Below are positions 28,504 to 36,580 of a stretch of DNA of 64,000 nucleotides, piece after piece; the stretch's first letter is position 1; the number at the start of each line of letters is the position of its first letter. The notes below the pieces were generated by a model. The model was given only the letters and a program-made list of their open reading frames with translations, was not told where the DNA came from and did no database searches. The DNA comes from JBAZWV01 sp964393325. Its GTDB lineage: Bacteria > Patescibacteriota > Patescibacteriia > 2-12-FULL-60-25. The stretch lies in contig CAYMTE010000003.1 in NCBI GenBank assembly GCA_964393325.1, positions 22,575 through 86,574 on the forward strand, written 5' to 3'. The translations under genes and the position numbers were made by a program.

Positions 28504-28513
28504 TGCCAGCGGT

Positions 28514-28535
28514 AAATCGCCTAAGGGCGGTTTTT
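28514..28535 (+). repeat. Duplicate of the rplU stop/terminator block
   Basis: A 22-bp exact copy of 28449-28470, including the last codons, TAA and hairpin of rplU. It can act as a backup terminator. Confidence 0.75.
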
Positions 28536-28544
28536 CTGTATAGA

Positions 28545-28568
28545 GAAACGCTCCGGTGTGCCGGAGCG
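28545..28568 (-). terminator. Terminator of the recR/zinc-ribbon transcript
   Basis: Perfect 8-bp stem CGCTCCGG / CCGGAGCG with a 4-nt loop; on the minus strand TTTCTCT follows. Confidence 0.65.
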
Positions 28569-28599
28569 TCAGGAAGAAGTTGGATCTATCATTCTTTTG

Positions 28600-28815
28600 T
28601 TATTCCTTTTTTTCTTCGGACTCAGGCTTTTTCTCCTCTCCGATCTGTCGTCGTGAGGAGGGCGGAGTTGTGCTCCGCGGGATTCGTGGTTTGCCCGTCG
28701 AGGTCGATGGAATCATCCGTCGACGGGCTCCGGCGCGCATGGCGGCGCACTCCGGTTTTTTACACTGCTGTTCCTCATCCAGTATTGCACCACAAAAAGG
28801 GCATATGGCGTTCAT
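28600..28815 (-). CDS. Small zinc-ribbon protein
   Basis: 71 aa. The N-terminal ribbon CPFCG...CKKPEC has four Cys in two pairs. A basic, Pro/Ser/Thr-rich stretch (ARRRMIPSTSTGKPRIPRS) and an acidic Glu/Lys tail (GEEKKPESEEKKE) follow. It lies 23 bp downstream of recR on the same strand and before a terminator, so it probably ends the dnaB-ybaB-recR side operon. Family unknown. Confidence 0.62.
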   Translation of the reverse strand: MNAICPFCGAILDEEQQCKKPECAAMRAGARRRMIPSTSTGKPRIPRSTTPPSSRRQIGEEKKPESEEKKE

Positions 28816-28838
28816 GACGTCCTCCGACTGACGGATGT

Positions 28839-29450
28839 CTATGATGTGGTGTTGCGTCGATTCGCCAACGCATCAGCCACCGTTGCACCATCAGCATATT
28901 CAATTTGGGCTCCGGATGGAAGCCCTCTTGCGAGGCGAGAGACGGTAATCGGGAGACCTTTAAGTTGATTGAGCAAAAAAAGCGCCGTGGTGTCTCCGTT
29001 GACATCAGGGTCAAATGCAAGGATGAGCTCACGAATCGGTGAGTCTGGCGCGCGCAGTCGCTGTAGTGCATTCGCAATCGCGAGGGTTTCCGGCGTCCGT
29101 CCCTCAATGGGATCTAGTAACCCGCCAAGCACGTGATACACGCCCTTAAACGCGCCAGATTCTTCGATGACTTGCAGGTCTTGGTTTGTGGCAACGATAC
29201 AAAGTTGGCTCCGGTCGCGTGCGGGATCGCGGCAGATTGCGCAGGTTTCTTGATCTGTCCACATGCCACACACGTTGCAACGCATGACGGTTTGCGATAA
29301 CGCCAGCATCGCCTGGGCAAATCGGCGAATGCGTTCTTTTGGCAACGTAACGAGCCAGTAAGCGTATCGCAGAGCGGCGCGAGGACCTACGCCTGGCAAG
29401 CCGTCGAATTCCGCGGCGGCATCTCGAATAGCGGGGGGAATGCGGCTCAT
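28839..29450 (-). CDS. recR: Recombination mediator RecR
   Basis: 203 aa. HhH segment FDGLPGVGPRAALRYAYWL, zinc finger C-x2-C-x9-C-x2-C (CNVCGMWTDQETCAIC), and the Toprim domain with VIEESGAFKGVYHVLGG and DPDVNGDTTALFL. It loads RecA at gaps with RecO/RecF. It overlaps ybaB by 4 bp (ATGA). Confidence 0.95.
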   Translation of the reverse strand: MSRIPPAIRDAAAEFDGLPGVGPRAALRYAYWLVTLPKERIRRFAQAMLALSQTVMRCNVCGMWTDQETCAICRDPARDRSQLCIVATNQDLQVIEESGAFKGVYHVLGGLLDPIEGRTPETLAIANALQRLRAPDSPIRELILAFDPDVNGDTTALFLLNQLKGLPITVSRLARGLPSGAQIEYADGATVADALANRRNTTS

Positions 29451-29761
29451 GATTTGCCCATCATGTCCTTCATGTCTTCTGCGAGATCAAGTCCGCCAAG
29501 GTCTTTGAGCTTGGAAGCCATGAGCTTTTGCACTTTTTCGATTGCGTCATTGCACGCGTCCTTGATGGTTGCAGCGAGTTTTGTGGCGTCATTCATCAGT
29601 TCCGGATCAATGGAAATGTTCGTGACGCGCTGATTGCCGTCCATGGTCACTTTTACTTTTCCCCATCCGGCGGTGCCTTCAACATGCTCTTGTCCGAGCG
29701 CCTGTTGGATGGCTTTTGCCTTATCGCGAATATCCTTGAATTGTTTGAGTTTGGAGAACAT
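29447..29761 (-). CDS. YbaB/EbfC nucleoid-associated protein
   Basis: 104 aa. The N-terminal helix FSKLKQFKDIRDKAKAIQQALGQ, the central VKVTMDGNQRVTNISIDPELM and C-terminal LMASKLKDLGGLD fit the YbaB dimer fold that binds DNA non-specifically. The neighbouring recR is the normal partner. A TAAGCT box lies about 12 nt before the ATG. Confidence 0.93.
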   Translation of the reverse strand: MFSKLKQFKDIRDKAKAIQQALGQEHVEGTAGWGKVKVTMDGNQRVTNISIDPELMNDATKLAATIKDACNDAIEKVQKLMASKLKDLGGLDLAEDMKDMMGKS

Positions 29762-29798
29762 ATGTTGGGAAGAAGCTTACACAATTCCCATGAAAAAG

Positions 29799-31277
29799 TC
29801 ATGAGACGGTGTTTGTGGTTGTAATTGGCGTATTTGGATCAAATGGCTCTGGTCCAGGCGCGCCTTCGCCGAGCGCAGGGGCGCCGCCTGCGGGCGCGAG
29901 TTGTGGTGCGCCTTGTTGTCTCGCGAGATTTCGGAAGCTTGCGCGCGACGCGTCGAAAAAGAGTTTTACGACGCCGGTTGGGCCATTGCGATGTTTTGCG
30001 ACATGGATTTCGGCCGTGTTTCGTTCTTCAGGTGAAAGATCTTCAATGCGGTAGTTACGGTCAGCGGCTTTTCGATAGATGAAAAGCACGATGTCAGCGT
30101 CTTGTTCGATGGAGCCGGATTCACGAAGGTGGGCGAGGCGGGGGATGGCGGGTTTTTGTAATTCGACCTGACGGGAGAGCTGCGAGAGCGCGAGAACCGG
30201 TACGTTGAGCTCACGGGCAATGGATTTGAGACCACGCGTAATTTCAGTCACTTCTTGCACGCGGTTGTCGGGGTTATTGCCACCACCGCGAGATTCCATG
30301 AGTTGTAAGTAGTCGATGACGATCAGTCCAAGGCCGTTCTCCATCTGCAAGCGTCGTGCCTTTGTGCGAATTTCCATGATATTCGCGCTTGCCGAATCGT
30401 CGATGTAAATTGGCGCTTCAGAGAGGATGCCGAGTGCGTGGGAGATGCGTGTGAAATCATCGTGCGGACCGGAATCGGACAAATGACCGGAGCGCATCTT
30501 CCATAGATCCACGCCGGCTTCGGCGCAGAGCATACGGTCGACAAGTTGCTCTTTACTCATTTCCAACGAAAATACGCCGACAGGCATGCGTGCTTTAACG
30601 GCGGCATGGCGCGCGAGGTCGAGTGCGAATGACGTTTTTCCACACGCAGGACGTGCGGCAAGAATGATCAAGTCGCTGCGCTGAAGGCCGGATAACAGGC
30701 TATCGAGATCGGTGTATCCCGTTGGCACGCCGCGTAGTTTTCCTTTTTCGCGATGGACTTCGTCAATGCGTTCAAACGCCGTATCGAGAATGGAATGAAT
30801 CGGTGTGAACCCCGCTTTCAAAAATCGTCTAGAGACGTTAAAGAGTTTTTGTTCAGCTTGGTCGAGCACGTCTTCCACGTCTTCGTTTTGCTCGTACCCA
30901 AGCGCGGAGATGTCTGCTGCAGCGTTCAGCAAACGTCGGAGCGTCGCCTTTTTTTGGACGATATCCGCATAATGGACGATGTGGCTCGCCGTTGGAACGC
31001 TGTTCGTGAGCTGAATGAGGTATGCACGTCCACCGATGCGCTCAAGGTCGTCGCGTTCCGCGAGGCGGTTGGAGAGCGAGAGAAGATCGACAGGTTCGTG
31101 CTTGCGGTACAGTTCCGTCATCGCCTCGAAGATCGCGCGGTGTTTATCCGCGTAAAAATCTTCTGACGTGACGCGGTCGCCAACCTTGATAATCGCGTCT
31201 TTATCGAGCAGGAGCGCACCAAGAAGCGACTGTTCCGCTTCGAGATTTTGCGGTGTGAGTTTCTCCAACGTCGACAT
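29799..31277 (-). CDS. dnaB: Replicative DNA helicase DnaB
   Basis: 492 aa. N-terminal primase-binding domain (PQNLEAEQSLLGALLLDKDAI), linker, RecA-like core: Walker A ARPACGKTSFALD, Walker B LIVIDYLQLM, and LSQLSRQVE, then HLRESGSIEQDADIVLFIYR and AEIHVAKHRNGPTG with the arginine finger. No intein. An unusual Ala/Pro/Gly-rich tail (APAGGAPALGEGAPG) follows. -10-like GATAAGGT lies 8 nt before the ATG. Confidence 0.96.
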   Translation of the reverse strand: MSTLEKLTPQNLEAEQSLLGALLLDKDAIIKVGDRVTSEDFYADKHRAIFEAMTELYRKHEPVDLLSLSNRLAERDDLERIGGRAYLIQLTNSVPTASHIVHYADIVQKKATLRRLLNAAADISALGYEQNEDVEDVLDQAEQKLFNVSRRFLKAGFTPIHSILDTAFERIDEVHREKGKLRGVPTGYTDLDSLLSGLQRSDLIILAARPACGKTSFALDLARHAAVKARMPVGVFSLEMSKEQLVDRMLCAEAGVDLWKMRSGHLSDSGPHDDFTRISHALGILSEAPIYIDDSASANIMEIRTKARRLQMENGLGLIVIDYLQLMESRGGGNNPDNRVQEVTEITRGLKSIARELNVPVLALSQLSRQVELQKPAIPRLAHLRESGSIEQDADIVLFIYRKAADRNYRIEDLSPEERNTAEIHVAKHRNGPTGVVKLFFDASRASFRNLARQQGAPQLAPAGGAPALGEGAPGPEPFDPNTPITTTNTVS

Positions 31278-31340
31278 ACGGGAAGACCTTATCGTTCTCG
31301 GTGTCGGTCTGCAAGGCCGAATAATGGTATACTTTTCCAG

Positions 31341-32486
31341 ATGTTACGCACACGGTCCTCGTTTCTTTCCGCGTTTCTTCTCCTGGTCGGCACGATTATC
31401 GGTGCGGGGGTTTTTGGCGTTCCGCTCGTGTTTTCGCGCATGGGCCTTGTAACCGGGACGCTGGTCTTTTGGGTTGTCGCCGCACTCGTAACGTGCTCGC
31501 ATCTGTTGTTTGTCGAAGTGATCGCACGTGATTCGGGACGACATCGATTGCCCGGATATGTGGGGCATGTGCTCGGTGGAACGATGGAGCATCTCACAAC
31601 GATGAGTCACGCGCTTCATCTCATGGGTGCGAATTTGGCGTACATCATCCTTGGCGGAGAATTTTTATACGCCCTTCTCGGCTCAACGGTTCATGTCGTT
31701 GGTGTATTTGGATGGCAGGTATTGTTTTGGGGCGCGGGTGCGCTCACGGTGCTTACCGGATTGCGTGCCATGTCTCGTGTTGAATCCATCATGACGTGGG
31801 TTGAGGTCGGATCCATGGCTCTGATTGCAGGCATCGCCTGCGTGTTCATCCGGCAACCGATTCCGTTTGAGGCACACTGGTCAGAAGCGACGGCGGGGCT
31901 TGGAATCTTTGTCTTCGCGCTTTCCGGTCTCACGGTTATTCCCGAAGTGTACGAGCTTGCCGAAAAACGTCTTCATGTGACGCGCCGCGTGACGTTGTTG
32001 TCATCCGCGTTGACAGCGCTTCTTACCTGGGTGTTCGGCGTCGGCGTATATCTTGCCGCGACACATGACGGGCAGTTGGGGTCAGCGACGGCGATCGTGC
32101 GGATCCTTCCGGCGGGAGTCTCGTGGCTTCTTCCGCTCTTCGGGTTTTTTGCCGTTGCAACGTCGTATCTCACGACAGCGTATGATCTTCGATCGATGTA
32201 TGTGTACGATCTTCGGTGGCGATCGTGGGTCGCATCTTCACTCGCGTTAGGAGCGCCGCTCGTGTTGTTTTTGTTTTTGAGCCGTGATTTCTTCCGAACC
32301 GTTGATGTGGTCGGTGCGTTATTCAGCGCGTCGAACGCGTTTTTGATTTCCATTGCTGCGTATGTCGCGATGCATCGATCAGGCAAGCGGCCGCGATGGA
32401 TCTGGAGCACGCTCGTTCCCATTCTTGCGGCATGCTTGTTTGCCGGTGTGTGGATTCAACGTCTGGTGTCGTGGGGTGTACACTAG
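31341..32486 (+). CDS. Aromatic/neutral amino-acid permease-like transporter (HAAAP/APC type)
   Basis: 381 aa, about eleven helices. The first helix FLLLVGTIIGAGVFGVPLVF carries the GxG(x)G-type unwound motif of amino-acid permeases of the APC/HAAAP group, and FALSGLTVIPEVYELAEKR matches their helix 6 region. Substrate not assignable. The ATG at 31341 is 7 nt after TGGTATACT (31325-31333), a clear leaderless start; the longer reading from 31248 is rejected. Confidence 0.82.
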   Translation: MLRTRSSFLSAFLLLVGTIIGAGVFGVPLVFSRMGLVTGTLVFWVVAALVTCSHLLFVEVIARDSGRHRLPGYVGHVLGGTMEHLTTMSHALHLMGANLAYIILGGEFLYALLGSTVHVVGVFGWQVLFWGAGALTVLTGLRAMSRVESIMTWVEVGSMALIAGIACVFIRQPIPFEAHWSEATAGLGIFVFALSGLTVIPEVYELAEKRLHVTRRVTLLSSALTALLTWVFGVGVYLAATHDGQLGSATAIVRILPAGVSWLLPLFGFFAVATSYLTTAYDLRSMYVYDLRWRSWVASSLALGAPLVLFLFLSRDFFRTVDVVGALFSASNAFLISIAAYVAMHRSGKRPRWIWSTLVPILAACLFAGVWIQRLVSWGVH

Positions 32487-32492
32487 TGACGT

Positions 32493-32900
32493 ATGTGGCA
32501 TCGCTACCTCGCTATTTCAATCTTCAACATTTTCGCAGAGTTCTTCGTGCTCGTCGTTATCCTTGCGTTTGTCTTACCGCAAACGACGCCGTCCATCGTG
32601 ATGCAGATCGTTGGATGGGCGATTGGCGTGCTTGTGACGGTCGGCTGCACATTCGTTGCGCTCGTGCATCGCACACCCGAGCGTCGTGATGCAATTATGC
32701 TCGTGGCGTTTCACGTCGCGTGTTTTATTTTGGTGTATGCAGGGTATGGATTCCTGCTTTCAGACGCAGGCGCCGCGGTGATCGTGTCGCCAGAAATCGT
32801 TGTTCAATTGATTCTTGAATCCTGCGCGATTTGTTTGGTCGCGTTTCATCTTCGACGACGAGCTCTTCAGTCTATGCTTGGCGAAGGACGCGTGCTGTAG
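32493..32900 (+). CDS. Unrecognised four-helix membrane protein
   Basis: 135 aa with four hydrophobic segments (about 5-28, 38-60, 68-92, 100-120) and a basic C-terminal RRRALQSM. No family recognised. TACACT ends 8 nt before the ATG, so it has its own leaderless start just 6 bp after the permease gene. It overlaps folD convergently by 34 bp. Confidence 0.65.
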   Translation: MWHRYLAISIFNIFAEFFVLVVILAFVLPQTTPSIVMQIVGWAIGVLVTVGCTFVALVHRTPERRDAIMLVAFHVACFILVYAGYGFLLSDAGAAVIVSPEIVVQLILESCAICLVAFHLRRRALQSMLGEGRVL

Positions 32901-33733
32901 ATCCCGCGCCGTCGTTGCGCAAGTTCAAAAATATTTTTTGTCAGGAGGGCGATGGTCAATGGCCCAACGCCGCCCGGAACCGGAGAGAGCCAGCCGTCGA
33001 TGTCGCTTACCTGTTCGGCATCAACATCGCCGACGACACGACCGTCGGAGGTTCGATTTGTTCCAATGTCGATAACAACCGCACCAGATTTGATGAGATC
33101 GCGTGTGAGGAATTTTGGGCGACCAACGGCGATCACAATGATGTCGGCGTCTTTTACGACCGAGGGAACGAAATCATCTGGATTGAACACCGTGACGAAC
33201 GCACCGGCGCGTTCCAGGAGATGACGAAGCGGTGCGCTGAAGATGTCCGAGTTCGCAAGGATGACGGTTTTTGCGCCACGCATATCGCGACCGGTTTCGG
33301 CGATGAGCCGTAACACGCCTTCATGAACCGGGGGAAAAATCGTCCCTTCGCCGGCGAGGAGCGCGGCATTATTTGTTGGATGAAATCCATCGGCGTCTTT
33401 TCGTGGATCAATCGCGGCGATGATGGCGTCCGTGTCGTGTCCCGGCGGAAGGGGGACTTGAACGAGAATGGCGTCGATCGTCTCATCCGTGTTCCAGGAA
33501 TGGATGATCGAGAGCAGTTTATCGTCCGTTGTCTCCGCAGGGAGGCGACGAATGTCTGTCTCAATACCAACCTCGGCGCAGATGCGTTCTTTGCGATTGA
33601 CGTAGATGTGTGACGCTTGATCGTCGCCGACGAGAAGAGCTCCAAAACGCGGATGAAGTCCGCTTGTGGTGATGGATTCGCGAACCTCCTGCTGGATGCG
33701 GTTTGCGATGGCTTTTCCGTCGATGCGTTGCAT
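32867..33733 (-). CDS. folD: Bifunctional methylenetetrahydrofolate dehydrogenase/cyclohydrolase
   Basis: 288 aa. Converts 5,10-methylene-THF to 10-formyl-THF using NADP. Marks: GALLVGDDQASHIYVNRKERICAEVGIE (catalytic Lys in the YVxxK region), LVQVPLPPG, DPRKDADGFHPTN, GGVGPLTIALL. It pairs functionally with glyA in this window. ATG 33733 follows CCGTATTCT by 7 nt; an upstream in-frame ATG at 33769 is rejected. Confidence 0.94.
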   Translation of the reverse strand: MQRIDGKAIANRIQQEVRESITTSGLHPRFGALLVGDDQASHIYVNRKERICAEVGIETDIRRLPAETTDDKLLSIIHSWNTDETIDAILVQVPLPPGHDTDAIIAAIDPRKDADGFHPTNNAALLAGEGTIFPPVHEGVLRLIAETGRDMRGAKTVILANSDIFSAPLRHLLERAGAFVTVFNPDDFVPSVVKDADIIVIAVGRPKFLTRDLIKSGAVVIDIGTNRTSDGRVVGDVDAEQVSDIDGWLSPVPGGVGPLTIALLTKNIFELAQRRRGIYSTRPSPSID

Positions 33734-33780
33734 GGCGCAGAGAATACGGGAAAACCGAAAAAAAGTCACGACAACCTAGA

Positions 33781-33809
33781 TTGACAATTTCGTAAAAACG
33801 TGCTATTAT
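33781..33809 (+). promoter_or_regulatory. Promoter of the 33958 gene
   Basis: TTGACA (33781-33786), 17-bp spacer ending TGC, TATTAT (33804-33809). Near consensus; leaves a leader of about 140 nt. Confidence 0.85.
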
Positions 33810-33839
33810 TGCATGTTCTTTTTATATGTCATTGCGTTG

Positions 33840-33885
33840 AACACGGCGTTTTGGGGCTCAGCCATGGGCTCTAGCAGGCCGTGTT
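33840..33885 (+). other. Leader hairpin upstream of the 33958 gene
   Basis: 8-bp stem AACACGGC / GCCGTGTT enclosing a 30-nt loop with an inner AGCC-atg-GGCT hairpin. No T tract follows, so it is not a simple terminator; it may stabilise or regulate the leader. Confidence 0.5.
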
Positions 33886-33957
33886 TAACATCGAAAACCG
33901 TTCATGCGATTGATTCGCAGAAAGCGGGTATCGACGGCACAAAGAAAGGATGACTGC

Positions 33958-34737
33958 ATGGACGAGTCGCTCACGCAGCTCACGATCAATATCCCCCCGG
34001 AACTCGCGGGGGACATGAGTCATGATCCTCGAATGGTCGAGGTCATGATCAACGCCGCGCGCGAGTACAAGCGCGCGGTGGCGGAGGCGATGAAGAATCC
34101 CTATGAGATGTCCGTCGACGCGCAGCTCACCGCTCTCCGTCGTGCCAACGACGAGGAGAAGTGGGGACTGACCGAGGCGGACTTCACGCGCCTCGAGGCG
34201 ACGGCGCCGGCATGGCCGAAGGGCAAGCGTGCCTTTCGGCTGCTCCGCGTCCGTTTCGGCGAGGGAGACAAGGGCGTCTCCTCGACGTATGAGGCGCACC
34301 TCGCGCACATCCGGCGCATCTTCAGTGCGAGCGGTGTGTGGTGTTGGGAACATCTCTGTTCGGAGGGCGGAATCGCGCTCCTGAACGGAAATCACACGCA
34401 CCACCCCTGCGTCGACTGGATCCTCGCGGATCTGGGCGCGCACCAAGAGCATGAGAGCGTCATCGCGGTGCGCGACGCGACGTCGCTCGCCGACGAGATG
34501 CTCGTCGCCGCGTGGATGTTCCCGGAGATGATCCGGGACATCGACTACGAGAAGGTGCCGGGGTATATCGTCGCGGGCTACGGGGTGAATGCCCCTGCTC
34601 GCGGCGGTGAGGCCTGGCGCCACGCCCTCGTCCTGCGGTATTGCCGTGGGCGACGAGAGGTGGTGCTGCATGGGATCGACCGCAACAAACGCGGTTCTGG
34701 TCTCACGGTGCCACGCATGATGCAGTCCGCCTCGTGA
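33958..34737 (+). CDS. Unrecognised soluble protein, SD-led single gene
   Basis: 259 aa, no membrane helix. N-terminal acidic segment LTQLTINIPPELAG, a basic middle (KGKRAFRLLRVRFGEGDKG), then GVWCWEHLCSEGGIALLNGNHTHHPCVDWILADLG, where two or three Cys and four His lie close together and could bind metal. The last third has PGYIVAGYGVNA and RHALVLRYCRGRREVVLHG. No family recognised. Start 33958 with AAAGGA SD; the in-frame ATG at 33904 is unlikely. Codon use is C/G-ending rich. Confidence 0.65.
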   Translation: MDESLTQLTINIPPELAGDMSHDPRMVEVMINAAREYKRAVAEAMKNPYEMSVDAQLTALRRANDEEKWGLTEADFTRLEATAPAWPKGKRAFRLLRVRFGEGDKGVSSTYEAHLAHIRRIFSASGVWCWEHLCSEGGIALLNGNHTHHPCVDWILADLGAHQEHESVIAVRDATSLADEMLVAAWMFPEMIRDIDYEKVPGYIVAGYGVNAPARGGEAWRHALVLRYCRGRREVVLHGIDRNKRGSGLTVPRMMQSAS

Positions 34738-34741
34738 CGGC

Positions 34742-34770
34742 TTGACGAGGCAGGCTGCTTCTGCTATATA
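34742..34770 (+). promoter_or_regulatory. Promoter of the candidate structured RNA
   Basis: TTGACG (34742-34747), 17-bp spacer ending TGC, TATATA (34765-34770). Confidence 0.6.
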
Positions 34771-35012
34771 GGTTCTAGATCTTTGAGACTCGCCTCATCG
34801 GGGAATGGTTCCTCGTGAGGCGGCGGATAGTGGTTGACCTCGCAATCAAACGCTATCGAATCCGGTGAGACGTGTTGTGAAGCGCCTGTCGACTTGGTAG
34901 GTCCTCCGGGCGTATCGAGCAACACGTTTCCGGGAGTATTAAGAGTCTGCGCGGCGGATTCCGCAGTCAGGGAGAGATGTGGTTCGGGTGCGGTTTGGGT
35001 ACCCCCTCCCAC
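34764..35012 (-). CDS. Doubtful small acidic/Pro-rich protein opposite the RNA candidate
   Basis: 82 codons from a GTG with no good SD. Composition is protein-like (SLTAESAAQTL, PPPHEEPFPDEASLKDLEP) but no domain is seen. The strong plus-strand hairpins in this segment argue that the plus-strand RNA, not this frame, is the selected product. Confidence 0.25.
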   Translation of the reverse strand: MGGGTQTAPEPHLSLTAESAAQTLNTPGNVLLDTPGGPTKSTGASQHVSPDSIAFDCEVNHYPPPHEEPFPDEASLKDLEPI

Positions 35013-35126
35013 GAGCCGGCTTGGTACACGTTTCTCCTCCTCTTGGTACGTCCTCGTTCCTTTTCTTCACACGCGGTGCAGATACCGCGTTCACTTGAAC
35101 ACCTTTACGGGTGTTCTTTCTTTTTA
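34777..35126 (+). ncRNA. Candidate structured non-coding RNA in the gap between 34738 and 35165
   Basis: The 428-bp gap has no convincing gene. It holds a promoter, then a 14-bp hairpin with one bulge (34791-34805 with 34809-34822), an 11-bp stem (34867-34877 with 34920-34930), a CTGCG...CGCAG hairpin, and two consecutive 3' hairpins (CGCGGT / ACCGCG; GAACACC / GGTGTTC) ending in a T-rich tract. The wobble pairs in the first two stems are G-U only on the plus strand and would be C-A on the minus strand, which supports a plus-strand RNA. It lacks the conserved cores of RNase P RNA, tmRNA and SRP RNA. Confidence 0.5.
35097..35126 (+). terminator. Terminator of the candidate RNA
   Basis: GAACACC / GGTGTTC stem, 6-nt loop, then TTTCTTTTT. 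Confidence 0.78.
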
Positions 35127-35131
35127 TCAAA

Positions 35132-35153
35132 CAGAGACCATGCGTGGTCTCTG
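35132..35153 (-). terminator. Hairpin at the end of the glyA transcript
   Basis: Perfect 9-bp stem CAGAGACCA / TGGTCTCTG with a 4-nt loop; TTTGATAAAAA follows on the minus strand and TTTTC on the plus strand. Confidence 0.6.
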
Positions 35154-35165
35154 TTTTCGGATGGT

Positions 35166-36503
35166 TTACACGCCGGGAATCGGGAAGCGATTGCAGAGCG
35201 CACGAACTTCCTCGCGAAGTGTTGGGTAGAACGGATCGGATGCAAGCGACGCGGCGAACTCTTTCATCGTTGTACTTCGAGCATCTTTGTCTGTCGGCAT
35301 GTGCTGTTCTTTGAGATGGTCTGCGACGCGATGGATCCAGTTCGCGATCATCTTCATTTCTTCCGTTCCCATGCTGCGTGATGTTGCGGCGGGCGTACCG
35401 ATGCGAAGACCGGACGGAAAGAGCGCGGAGCCTTGGTCATTCGGCACGGTGTTCATGTTTGCGTACAAGCCGATGCGCTCGAGCGCGAGATGGAAAAATT
35501 TTCCGCGACCTGCTCCCGATGGCGTAAGGTCGATCAAGATGAGATGGTTGTCCGTTCCACCCGAGACGAGTGTGAATCCGTGTTCAATGAGCGCGGATGC
35601 GAGTGTGGCGGCGTTTGATACGACCGATGCCGCATATGTCTGAAATGCAGGCGACATGGCCTCGGATAGCGCGACACCAATGCCGGCAATGGTATTCAGA
35701 TGCGGTCCGCCTTGCAGACCGGGAATGATTGCTTTATCGATCTTCGTGCCGAGTTCCGGATCTTTTGCGAGCCCTTTGTCGGTTGCGAGAATCATGGCGC
35801 CGCGAGGACCGCGAAGTGTTTTATGCGTCGTTGTCGTGACGAGATGCGCGTAGGCGACCGGGCTCTCATGGGCGCCTCCCGCCACGAGACCCGCGATATG
35901 CGAGATGTCTGCAACGAGATACGCACCGATCTCATCCGCGATCTTCGCGAATTCCGCAAACGGGATGGCGCGCGGAACGGCCGTACCGCCGCACCAGATC
36001 ACCTTCGGCTTGTGTTCGTGCGCGAGCGCTCGAATCTCATCGAAGTTAAAGGATCCATCTGCGTTCAGGTGATACGGGACGCTCTTCCAGAGTTTTGCTG
36101 TGGCGTTGTATTTCCAGCCATGCGTGAGATGTCCACCCGCAAGCAGGTCGAGACCCATGAAGGTATCACCCGGCTCAAGAAGTGCGAGATACACGGCGAG
36201 GTTTGCCGGGCTGCCGGAGTATGGTTGAACGTTTGCGTACGGAACGCCGAAGAGCTTCTTTGCGCGGTCTTGCACGAGACTCTCGACCTTATCCGCAACC
36301 TCGTTGCCGGTGTAGTAGCGCCGACCCGGATATCCTTCAGCGTATTTATCGCTCAACGTCGATGCGAGCGCTTCAAGTACCGCCGCGGACGTATGATTTT
36401 CAGACGGGATGAGCTCGAGACCGTCTTGCTGTCGCGTTGTTTCTGCTTCGAGAAGCGCGAGGATGTCCGGATCTTGTTTCCGGAGTTGGTCAAATGTTGG
36501 CAT
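35166..36503 (-). CDS. glyA: Serine hydroxymethyltransferase
   Basis: 445 aa. PLP enzyme moving the serine C1 unit to THF. Marks: LELIPSENHTSAAVLEALAS, KYAEGYPGRRYYTGNEVAD, the PLP-lysine block VTTTTHKTLRGPRGAMI, and TPAATSRSMGTEEM. Works with folD in one-carbon supply. Promoter on the minus strand: TTGCCT-N17-TACCAT with the ATG 6 nt after the -10 (leaderless). Confidence 0.97.
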   Translation of the reverse strand: MPTFDQLRKQDPDILALLEAETTRQQDGLELIPSENHTSAAVLEALASTLSDKYAEGYPGRRYYTGNEVADKVESLVQDRAKKLFGVPYANVQPYSGSPANLAVYLALLEPGDTFMGLDLLAGGHLTHGWKYNATAKLWKSVPYHLNADGSFNFDEIRALAHEHKPKVIWCGGTAVPRAIPFAEFAKIADEIGAYLVADISHIAGLVAGGAHESPVAYAHLVTTTTHKTLRGPRGAMILATDKGLAKDPELGTKIDKAIIPGLQGGPHLNTIAGIGVALSEAMSPAFQTYAASVVSNAATLASALIEHGFTLVSGGTDNHLILIDLTPSGAGRGKFFHLALERIGLYANMNTVPNDQGSALFPSGLRIGTPAATSRSMGTEEMKMIANWIHRVADHLKEQHMPTDKDARSTTMKEFAASLASDPFYPTLREEVRALCNRFPIPGV

Positions 36504-36580
36504 GGCAAGATGGTACGGGCTCGAACGTGAATAGGCAATGACGTTTTTCTTTTTTTACAAAATCGCGTACCCTTGGCGAT

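Noticed and set aside
34777..35126. Assignment of the RNA candidate as RNase P RNA, tmRNA or SRP RNA
   Set aside because: No GAAAGTCC/P4 core, no tRNA-like 3' end or tag frame, and no SRP apical loop could be found.
34834..35229. 131-codon plus-strand frame in the gap before glyA
   Set aside because: It would run through the two hairpins and T tract of the RNA terminator and into the 3' end of glyA; no SD.
35700..36530. 276-codon plus-strand frame
   Set aside because: It lies antisense to glyA and is Arg/Glu-rich shadow sequence without a promoter or SD.
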